From: Acidobacteriota bacterium
GTDB lineage: Bacteria; Acidobacteriota; Thermoanaerobaculia; Multivoradales; JAHEKO01
Length of the DNA stretch: 6,132 nucleotides
Reading direction: 5' to 3'
Assembly: GCA_027296385.1 (NCBI GenBank)
Contig: JAPUJD010000167.1
Coordinates: forward strand, 1-6,132
Shown here: one piece after another, positions 1 through 4,717 of the stretch
How positions within the stretch are numbered: the stretch's first letter is position 1
Layout: the number at the start of each line of letters is the position of its first letter
Position numbers and translations under genes: made by a program
Notes under the pieces: model-generated
Database searches by the model: none
Seen by the model: only the letters and a program-made list of their open reading frames with translations
Told to the model about the DNA's origin: nothing

Positions 1-80
1 TTAGATGCTCAGGCGCGGGAGTTCCTTCGCGTGCCCGCGCTACGACCTCGGCTTCGCGATCGCCGTTGCGACCTTCGCCG
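1..80. other. Left-edge segment, no gene assigned
   Basis: This short stretch lies downstream of the minus-strand PilZ gene. No hairpin followed by a T-tract is visible, so I cannot place a terminator here. On the minus strand one frame stays open from about 91 to beyond base 1. It could start at a TTG (89-91) overlapping the end of the PilZ gene, but there is no convincing ribosome binding site and too few codons to recognise anything. Confidence 0.3.
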
Positions 81-437
81 CTATTCGGCAACCAGGGCGT
101 CGCGATCCGCGTCTGCGATCGAGGTGAACTCGATACCAATCTCGACGAGGTGATCCTCTTTGCGCCTGGCGTGGACAACCTTTCCTTGGGCCAAGATGAC
201 TCGGTCCTCGACAGCGATCTCCAGCTGCAGTTGATCGTCAATGCAGACACAGCTCAGCACCTCGACCTCGACCCTGATGCCCGCAGAGCTGACATCGAGG
301 GTGCGCGCGATCGAGATGCTGGTCTCCTCTCGCGCCTGGGCCTTGGCCTTGGTCTTGGTGACGGTGAGCAGGTGGGTCGCGCGGACCCGAGAGGCCTTGC
401 GTCTCGAACCGTTCGACTCTGGGGTCTTGGGAGTCAT
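81..437 (-). CDS. Small single-domain PilZ protein (likely c-di-GMP receptor)
   Basis: This 118-residue protein is predicted to be cytoplasmic and to bind the second messenger cyclic di-GMP. Both PilZ signature motifs are visible: RKASR (RxxxR) at residues 13-17 and DVSSAG (DxSxxG) at 48-53. They are followed by the usual beta-barrel pattern ending in GIEF at 101-104. The length is that of a stand-alone PilZ domain, with no enzymatic or signal-transduction partner domain. There is no signal peptide or membrane segment. The ATG start is at 435-437 and the TAG stop at 81-83. No strong Shine-Dalgarno precedes the ATG. An oddity is a low-complexity TKTKAKAQA stretch (residues 27-35) between the two binding motifs, encoded by tandem hexamers. 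The gene is divergent from the TPR gene at 685. The family assignment is solid from the motifs, but the output it controls (motility, polysaccharide, secretion) cannot be read from this window. Confidence 0.87.
   Translation of the reverse strand: MTPKTPESNGSRRKASRVRATHLLTVTKTKAKAQAREETSISIARTLDVSSAGIRVEVEVLSCVCIDDQLQLEIAVEDRVILAQGKVVHARRKEDHLVEIGIEFTSIADADRDALVAE
339..356. repeat. Three tandem hexamers inside the PilZ gene
   Basis: The plus strand reads GGCCTT GGCCTT GGTCTT, three head-to-tail 6-mers with one substitution. On the coding (minus) strand they encode alternating Lys with Thr/Ala in the PilZ protein, between the RxxxR and DxSxxG motifs. Because the unit is six bases, gain or loss of a copy would keep the frame. 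Confidence 0.6.
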
Positions 438-532
438 TGAATCGTGTGTCTGAGTCGGAGGACTATCCTACCAAACGGTCGAATGCTTGCCTATGAACTG
501 CCTCTTCGGCACACGACACCCCAGCCTTTCCG

Positions 533-562
533 CCCCGTCTAGAGGATTCCCCGCCTAGAGGA
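533..562. repeat. 14-bp direct repeat, 16-bp period, possible operator
   Basis: CCCCGTCTAGAGGA (533-546) is followed, after the dinucleotide TT, by CCCCGCCTAGAGGA (549-562). The copies differ at one base (T538 against C554). Tandem direct repeats of this length in a divergent intergenic region are typical of binding sites for a regulator that lies side by side along the DNA. They could equally be a chance small duplication. No regulator gene for it is present in the window. Confidence 0.5.
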
Positions 563-590
563 GTCTCACCCTTTTCGCGATCAGCGAGCC

Positions 591-619
591 ATGGCGTCAC
601 CTCGCTGGGGAGGTGCCAT
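591..619. other. Imperfect hairpin overlapping the next one
   Basis: ATGGC (591-595) pairs with GCCAT (615-619) and ACCTC (599-603) pairs with GAGGT (610-614). There is a three-base bulge (596-598) and a six-base loop (604-609). It shares bases 617-619 with the stem at 617-647, so in RNA the two could not both form completely. No coding function is visible. Confidence 0.35.
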
Positions 620-647
620 CGTAGCGCCTTCCCGAGGCGCTATGATG
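617..647. other. Strong 13-bp hairpin upstream of the TPR gene
   Basis: Arms 617-629 and 635-647 pair over 13 positions, with one G-T(U) wobble (621/643) and a five-base loop TCCCG. The inner core TAGCGCCT/AGGCGCTA is a perfect 8-bp inverted repeat. No T-run follows on either strand, so it is not a classical intrinsic terminator. It ends 37 bases before the GTG start of the TPR gene, so it could be a 5'-leader structure or an operator for a dimeric regulator. Confidence 0.5.
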
Positions 648-684
648 CCCTTCACGGAGCGGCGACGGACAGGACCGCTATGCT

Positions 685-1230
685 GTGACCGTCCGGCTTC
701 AGTCCAGCGACACGCATCCCATGGTCACAGTGCCCATCGATCCTTCCGAGACGTTGCGACGCGGCGTTAGCGCATGTCGCGCCGGCAGCTGGAGGGAGGG
801 ACACGCACAGCTTACCCGCTTGGCGCAGCAGGAAGAGCGCTACCGCAAGCTGCCGGGGCTGTTCTATTCCTATCTAGGTCAGGCCATGGCCCGATGTGAA
901 GGGCGCCTACGCGAAGGTCTCGACCTGTGCCTCCATGCGGTCGAACTGGAGCCGTTCCAGCCCGAGAACTTCGTCAATCTGGCCGGGATCTACTTGATGC
1001 TGCGCAACAAACGGGGCGCGCTACGCGCGCTGGCTAAGGGCCTGAGCCTCGATCCCTCGCACGCAGGACTGCTGGAGATCGGTCGCAACCTCGGCGTCAG
1101 ACGTCGACCACCGTTTCCCTTCCTGGCGAGGACAAATCCCTTCAACCGATACCTCGGGTTGGTTGGCGGCCTCAGATCCCGCCGGCACGCGTGGCGCCAG
1201 CCGGAAGATAATGAGGGCGACGATTTCTGA
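685..1230 (+). CDS. Short TPR-repeat protein
   Basis: This is a 181-residue soluble protein built of tetratricopeptide-like helical pairs at roughly residues 23-52, 57-90 and 93-126. The last two are clearest, with the repeat ends AVELEP (85-90) and GLSLDP (119-124). TPRs are protein-interaction scaffolds, and no catalytic motif is present. After the repeats comes a basic, proline/aromatic tail (RRRPPFPFLART followed by NPFNRYLG, residues 139-158). I recall similar tails in short TPR proteins of Acidobacteriota, but I cannot confirm that here. There is no signal peptide or membrane helix. I chose the GTG at 685 because AGGA (671-674) lies about 10 bases upstream. The ATG at 721 has no ribosome binding site and would shorten the N-terminus by 12 residues. 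The 3' end overlaps the likely start of the next gene by about 20 bases. The partner protein and pathway are unknown. Confidence 0.8.
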   Translation: MTVRLQSSDTHPMVTVPIDPSETLRRGVSACRAGSWREGHAQLTRLAQQEERYRKLPGLFYSYLGQAMARCEGRLREGLDLCLHAVELEPFQPENFVNLAGIYLMLRNKRGALRALAKGLSLDPSHAGLLEIGRNLGVRRRPPFPFLARTNPFNRYLGLVGGLRSRRHAWRQPEDNEGDDF

Positions 1231-2257
1231 AACACGACGCACGAGGGGGAAAGGAGCCACGAGGGGGAAGGAGCCAGGGGAATACGGGCGGACTACTGCG
1301 GCAGGACGCAACGCGCCACTGAAGATCGTCTCTCTGCTGCCCAGCGCCACCGAGATAGTCTGCTGTCTCGGCCTGGAGGATCGACTGGTCGGGGTCACGC
1401 ACGAGTGCGACTACCCCCGCTCGATCATAGGCCTCCCCAAGGTCACGAAGACTCTGGTCCCCTCAGACGCCGGCAGTGGCGAGATTGACCGCCTGGTTCG
1501 CAAGCGCCTGCAGACGAGCCAGGCCCTATACACCTTGGACTTGCCGGTTCTGGAGGCGCTACGCCCCGATCTGATCGTGACTCAGGCGCTGTGCGATGTC
1601 TGTGCGGTGGCCGAGGAGGAGGTTCGGGCTGCGGCCTGTGATCTGCCAGGCAGTCCCCGGGTGGTCAACCTGGAGCCCGAGACGTTGGGAGAGGTGTTGG
1701 GATCGGTTCGACAGGTGGCGCAGGCAGCGGGCGTGAAACGCATGGGGGAGGAGGTCGTCCGGCGGCTCGAAGCTAGGGTGGATGCGGTCGCTTCCGAGTC
1801 GGAGCGTGTCGCGGGTAGGCCCCGGGTCGTCCTCCTCGAGTGGCTCGATCCGCCGTTCTCTTGCGGACACTGGAGTCCGGAGCTGGTCCGACTGGCGGGT
1901 GGAGACGAGGGCCTCGGTCGCGAGGGGGTCGCGTCGCGGACTCTGACCTGGGACGAGGTCATCGCGTGGCAGCCCGAGGTCGTCCTCATCGCCTGCTGCG
2001 GGTTTTCTGTCGAGCGGACGATGGAAGACGTTTGGAATCTCGGGGCAGTTCCGGGCTGGAATGATCTGCCGGCGGTCCGGGCGGAGAGAGTGTACGTGAC
2101 CGACGGCGCTGCCTACTTCAGCCGACCGGGGCCCAGGCTAGTGGACAGCTTGGAGATCCTCGCCCATACGCTCCACCCGACCCACTTCCTCCTGCCGCCG
2201 GGCCTGCCGGAGCCGATCCGAGTGAGTGAGGTCGCTCGGGCTGAGCGCGACGGATGA
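1211..2257 (+). CDS. Cytoplasmic BtuF-like cobalamin-binding-type protein (Peripla_BP_2 fold)
   Basis: The protein has the two-lobed fold of class III substrate-binding proteins for cobalamin and iron chelates (PF01497). Counting from the ATG at 1211 (348 residues), the hallmarks are KIVSLLPSATE at 38-48, VTHECDYP at 62-69, QALCDVCAV at 125-133, a long linking helix near 156-200, GHW at 219-221 and CCGFS at 262-266. This Cys-rich subgroup is usually annotated as cobalamin-binding protein and, unlike E. coli BtuF, often lacks a signal peptide. Here the N-terminal 37 residues are basic and polar with no hydrophobic segment, so it should stay in the cytoplasm. The start is uncertain. ATG 1211 overlaps the TPR gene and has GGAAG only three bases upstream. 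ATG 1163 is possible in the same frame, and CTG 1319 lies exactly where family members normally begin. The stop overlaps the next start as ATGA, implying coupling. Whether it binds B12, another corrinoid, or acts as a sensor is inference, and no transporter genes are seen nearby. Confidence 0.82.
   Translation: MRATISETRRTRGKGATRGKEPGEYGRTTAAGRNAPLKIVSLLPSATEIVCCLGLEDRLVGVTHECDYPRSIIGLPKVTKTLVPSDAGSGEIDRLVRKRLQTSQALYTLDLPVLEALRPDLIVTQALCDVCAVAEEEVRAAACDLPGSPRVVNLEPETLGEVLGSVRQVAQAAGVKRMGEEVVRRLEARVDAVASESERVAGRPRVVLLEWLDPPFSCGHWSPELVRLAGGDEGLGREGVASRTLTWDEVIAWQPEVVLIACCGFSVERTMEDVWNLGAVPGWNDLPAVRAERVYVTDGAAYFSRPGPRLVDSLEILAHTLHPTHFLLPPGLPEPIRVSEVARAERDG
1241..1275 (+). repeat. Tandem duplication with SD-like cores before the BtuF domain
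   Basis: ACGAGGGGGAAAGGAGCC (1241-1258) is followed directly by ACGAGGGGGAAGGAGCC (1259-1275). The copies are identical except for one A missing from the second. Each contains a strong anti-16S-complementary core (AAAGGAG at 1250-1256, AAGGAG at 1268-1273). The repeat lies after the TPR stop codon and inside the non-conserved N-terminal extension of the BtuF-like frame. No ATG, GTG or TTG follows either core at normal spacing, in any frame. Confidence 0.7.
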
Positions 2258-2925
2258 CACGCCGCGTCCTCTTGTCCTGGAGTTCCGGGAAGGACTGCGC
2301 CTGGACGCTCCACGTCCTGCGCCAGCAGGCCGAGGTCGAGCTCGTCGGTTTGCTGACCACCTACAACGAAGCGAACAACCGGGTGTCGATGCATGCGGTC
2401 AGGAAGGACTTGGTGGAGAAACAGGCCGCCGCGGCGGGGCTGCCGCTGTGGACCGTCGGCCTCCCGTCTCCTTGCTCGAACGAGGAGTACGAAGGGCGGA
2501 TGCGGCGGGTAGTGGAGCGAGCGCTGGCGGAAGGTGTAACGGATATGGCTTTCGGCGATCTTTTTCTCGGGGATGTGCGGCAGTACCGGGAAGATATGCT
2601 CTCCGGAACGGGGATCGAACCGATGTTCCCCGTCTGGTGCGCGGAGGGCGAGACGCCGGCTCTCGCCCGCGAGATGTTGAACGGTGGGCTTCGAGGTGTT
2701 CTGACCTGCGTCGATCCGTCCCAGCTCGACGGCTCCTTCGTCGGCCGGGATTTCGACGAAGCCCTGCTCGAGGCTCTGCCTCCGGGCGTCGATCCCTGCG
2801 GCGAGCGAGGCGAGTTCCACACCTTCTGCAGCGACGGCCCGATGTTCGAGCAAGCGATTCCTGTGAAGCTCGGCGAGATCCTTTCGCGCGACGGATTCCG
2901 CTTTGCCGACGTGCTGCCAGGTTGA
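2254..2925 (+). CDS. Dph6/ATP_bind_4-family PP-loop ATPase (adenine nucleotide alpha hydrolase)
   Basis: This 223-residue protein belongs to the family of diphthine-ammonia ligase Dph6 (ATP_bind_4, COG2102). The family activates a carbonyl substrate by adenylation with ATP and then amidates it. The PP-loop variant SSGKD is at residues 10-14. Family blocks follow in order: SMHAVR at 45-50, GDLFLGDVRQYRE at 101-113, PMFPVW at 123-128, and GVDPCGERGEFHTF at 178-191 with DGP at 194-196. The length matches the compact, single-domain bacterial and archaeal members, without the C-terminal domains of the eukaryotic enzyme. It is predicted to be cytoplasmic. The ATG overlaps the upstream stop (ATGA, 2254-2257), and with no good Shine-Dalgarno it is probably translated by coupling to the BtuF-like gene. 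Bacteria lack diphthamide, so the usual label describes homology and not the reaction. Coupling to a cobalamin-type binding protein suggests a corrinoid-related amide or nucleotide substrate, which is inference. Confidence 0.88.
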   Translation: MTRRVLLSWSSGKDCAWTLHVLRQQAEVELVGLLTTYNEANNRVSMHAVRKDLVEKQAAAAGLPLWTVGLPSPCSNEEYEGRMRRVVERALAEGVTDMAFGDLFLGDVRQYREDMLSGTGIEPMFPVWCAEGETPALAREMLNGGLRGVLTCVDPSQLDGSFVGRDFDEALLEALPPGVDPCGERGEFHTFCSDGPMFEQAIPVKLGEILSRDGFRFADVLPG

Positions 2926-2940
2926 CGACCGGCGATCAGC

Positions 2941-2962
2941 TCGAGCGCCCCCGGCCGCTCGA
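2941..2962. terminator. GC-rich inverted repeat after the three-gene run (weak terminator candidate)
   Basis: TCGAGCG (2941-2947) and CGCTCGA (2956-2962) form a perfect 7-bp stem with an 8-base loop, beginning 16 bases after the PP-loop gene's stop codon. A smaller stem, CTCGG/CCGAG (2972-2976/2980-2984), follows. Position fits transcription termination or 3'-end protection, but no T-run follows, so an intrinsic terminator is not demonstrated. Confidence 0.28.
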
Positions 2963-3026
2963 CGGCCCGCGCTCGGGGTCCGAGTGATCCGGCCTTCAAG
3001 AAGAGACTACTCTTCCAGTCGGAATC

Positions 3027-4550
3027 TTGGCCGTCTCACGCCGGTTGCCAAGCGGTGTGAGAGCCTTCGGATCCGGCTTCCCTGTCCTTGCCGTGAGTAT
3101 CCTGTTCGCCAGTGGATCTCTGTCTCTTCAGGCTGCGGAACCCGGCGCGGCGCCGAGTGGCAGTGTCTTTCGGCTCCTACCTCCGCTCGACGGCGAAGCC
3201 TCCGGCAAGACCGTCATCGAGGCGCTGTTGATCGCGCCTGGTATCCGGACGATTGTGTTCTCTGTCGACGGCGTCGAGGTCAGTCGTCTGAAGGGGCCGC
3301 CCTGGCGGGCGAAGATCAAGCTGGCCTCGCCGGCGCGCGAGCAAGCGATCGAAGCCAAGGCACTCGACGCAGAGGGGCGAATCCTGGGAACTGATGAGAT
3401 CAGGGTCAATCGTAGGCTCCGTCGATTCCAGGTCGCGATCCTCGAGCTTGGCAGTTCACCCGAGCTCAGGGTGCGGGCCGAGATCACGACACCGGAAGGC
3501 GCAACGCTACGGCGTGTGGTGATCTCCATCAACAATGAAGAGCTAGCCTCGTTGAGTCCGCAGGAGGTCCCCGACGGCAAGCTCGAGCGCGTTTTCGACT
3601 ACCCCGCGCGGACGGCGGGAGACTTCGTTCGCGTGGCCGCGACGCTCGAAGACGGTAGCGTCGTCGAAGACGCCCAATTGCTCTCGCGCTCCGGCTTTCG
3701 TCAGGAGCTGGATGTGCAGCTGGTACAGCTCCAGTTGATGGTCACCAACAAGCAGGGCTACCCGGTTCGCGGACTGCGACGCGAGCACTTCGGGATTCGC
3801 GAAGAGGGCGTGTCGCGAGAGATCGCCGATCTTTTCGTTGCCGACGAAGTCGCTCTGCTGCTCGGCCTCGCAATCGACACCTCGGGCAGCATGCAGCGCA
3901 TCTGGAAAGAGACCCAGGCGGCGGCGTCTTCCTTTCTCGAAGAGACCCTGACGGACTCTGACCAAGGCTTCTTGGTGGCTTTCGACACGCAGGTACGGCT
4001 GGTAGAGCCTCGTACCTCCGACATCGGTCGACTCCGTGAGAGCTTCGAGCTCCTCGTCCCCGGCGGTGGCACCGCGCTCTTCGACTCGATTGTCTTCTCG
4101 CTCCTCCAGTTCGACCGTCAGCAGGGCCGGCGCGGGCTCGTCGTCCTGACCGACGGCGTCGACTCGAACAGCACCGTCGATCCGCGACGCGTCATGGAGT
4201 TCGGTCAGAAGTTGGGCGTCCCCCTCTACATCCTGGCCCTCGAAGGGGGCGATCGGGGGCCAGGCGGCGGGCGCGGCCCGCTCGGTGGAGCGGCCACCCT
4301 CGATCCCAACGTGGGTTCGCTCAGGCTCCTGACCGACGCCACCGGAGGCCGCCTCTACCGCGTCCGAACGCCAGAGCACATCCAACGCGCTTTCTCACAA
4401 ATCAACCTCGCCCTGCGCAACCAGTACGTGCTTACCTACTACACCGACAACCCGCCCGAGCCAGGCAAGCCACCGGAGGTGCTGGTCGACGTGCCCAACT
4501 TCAAGAAGCTGAAGGTGAAGGCTGTCTTCGGCGCCGACACGATCGACTGA
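3027..4550 (+). CDS. Exported VWFA-domain protein of the acidobacterial type, with two Ig-like domains
   Basis: This 507-residue protein is expected to be secreted or periplasmic. A signal peptide is visible: basic residues R5, R6 and R12, a hydrophobic core near 18-34, and a likely cut near LQA-AEP (35-39). Two beta-rich Ig-like modules follow at about 46-130 and 132-220. The linker block QLQLMVTNKQGYPVRGL (234-250), running on into HFGIREEGV (254-262), is typical of TIGR03436-like proteins. The VWA domain runs from about 275 to 460 and keeps a complete metal-ion-dependent adhesion site: DTSGS at 284-288, T349 in GGGTALFDS, and D376 in LTDGVDS. It should therefore bind a divalent cation and mediate protein adhesion. 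A Gly/Arg-rich insert (407-421) interrupts it. TTG 3027 is the earliest possible start, since an in-frame stop is at 2985-2987. GTG 3057 is an alternative that still leaves a signal peptide. Neither has an ideal ribosome binding site. The binding partner is unknown. Confidence 0.85.
   Translation: MAVSRRLPSGVRAFGSGFPVLAVSILFASGSLSLQAAEPGAAPSGSVFRLLPPLDGEASGKTVIEALLIAPGIRTIVFSVDGVEVSRLKGPPWRAKIKLASPAREQAIEAKALDAEGRILGTDEIRVNRRLRRFQVAILELGSSPELRVRAEITTPEGATLRRVVISINNEELASLSPQEVPDGKLERVFDYPARTAGDFVRVAATLEDGSVVEDAQLLSRSGFRQELDVQLVQLQLMVTNKQGYPVRGLRREHFGIREEGVSREIADLFVADEVALLLGLAIDTSGSMQRIWKETQAAASSFLEETLTDSDQGFLVAFDTQVRLVEPRTSDIGRLRESFELLVPGGGTALFDSIVFSLLQFDRQQGRRGLVVLTDGVDSNSTVDPRRVMEFGQKLGVPLYILALEGGDRGPGGGRGPLGGAATLDPNVGSLRLLTDATGGRLYRVRTPEHIQRAFSQINLALRNQYVLTYYTDNPPEPGKPPEVLVDVPNFKKLKVKAVFGADTID
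3034..3062. promoter_or_regulatory. 10-bp inverted repeat across the start region of the VWFA gene
   Basis: TCTCACGCCG (3034-3043) pairs with CGGTGTGAGA (3053-3062), with one G-T(U) wobble and a nine-base loop. It begins five bases after the TTG start (3027-3029) and contains the alternative GTG start (3057-3059) in its right arm. In mRNA it could impede initiation. In DNA it has the symmetry of a dimeric regulator's site. It is also coding sequence if TTG is the true start, so function is only suggested. Confidence 0.35.
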
Positions 4551-4705
4551 AACCTACCTGCCGCTCTCCTCCAGAAGCGTGAGGTTCCGCCCTGGCAGCG
4601 CTTCGTGCCGGTCCAGCTTGGCTACCTTGACTACCTTGGTTGCAAGCGAAACGGGCGGCTCTCGTAGTACGCTACGCCCTCGCCTCGCCCGTCCTCATCC
4701 CACGC
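4551..4705. other. Gap between the two exported-protein genes, no gene seen
   Basis: I see no credible coding region here on either strand and no hairpin with a T-tract. A short direct repeat CTACCTTG occurs at 4622-4629 and 4631-4638. TTGACT (4627-4632) resembles a -35 box but lacks a matching -10 at 16-18 bp. The promoter for the downstream gene, if separate, should lie in this stretch. Confidence 0.4.
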
Positions 4706-4710
4706 AGGAG
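4706..4710 (+). promoter_or_regulatory. Shine-Dalgarno that fixes a TTG start
   Basis: AGGAG is placed seven bases before the TTG at 4718. This is the best ribosome binding site in the window. It supports translation of the long open frame that follows even though that frame lacks an ATG at its beginning. Confidence 0.8.
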
Positions 4711-4717
4711 AAAGCCA

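Larger units (their letters stand above)
438..684. promoter_or_regulatory. Divergent intergenic region between PilZ and TPR genes
   Basis: The 247 bases between two divergently oriented genes must hold the promoters for both, unless the plus-strand run is leaderless or driven from elsewhere. I find no gene here on either strand. It contains a 14-bp direct repeat (533-562), a hairpin at 591-619 and a stronger hairpin at 617-647, listed separately. A TATGAT hexamer (641-646) resembles a -10 box but has no matching -35 at 16-18 bp. On the minus strand TAGGAT (465-470) with TAGGCA 17 bp upstream (488-493) is a weak sigma-70-like candidate for the PilZ gene. Neither promoter call is secure. Confidence 0.45.

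Noticed and set aside
66..440. Plus-strand open frame opposite the PilZ gene
   Set aside because: It is the antisense shadow of a clear PilZ domain. Its translation is a repetitive Asp/Leu/Gly string with no family resemblance, and high GC explains the missing stops.
438..684. Cobalamin riboswitch upstream of the operon with the BtuF-like gene
   Set aside because: I looked for a B12-box-like conserved core and a long multi-stem leader. None is apparent, and the hairpins present are too simple.
2113..2853. Minus-strand 246-codon open frame opposite the PP-loop gene
   Set aside because: It overlaps fully conserved Dph6-family motifs on the other strand and its translation looks like GC-rich shadow sequence.
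2226..2987. Plus-strand 253-codon frame overlapping the PP-loop gene
   Set aside because: It is the +1 shadow of the PP-loop coding sequence, Arg/Gly/Ala-rich and without motifs.
3543..4385. Minus-strand 280-codon open frame opposite the VWFA gene
   Set aside because: The plus strand carries an intact MIDAS and Ig-like domains in the same bases; the antisense product has no recognisable domain.
4622..4670. Sigma-70 promoter before the secreted protein (TTGACT or TTGCAA as -35)
   Set aside because: Neither -35-like hexamer has a convincing -10 at 16-18 bp, and TAGTAC lies 19 bp away with poor consensus.
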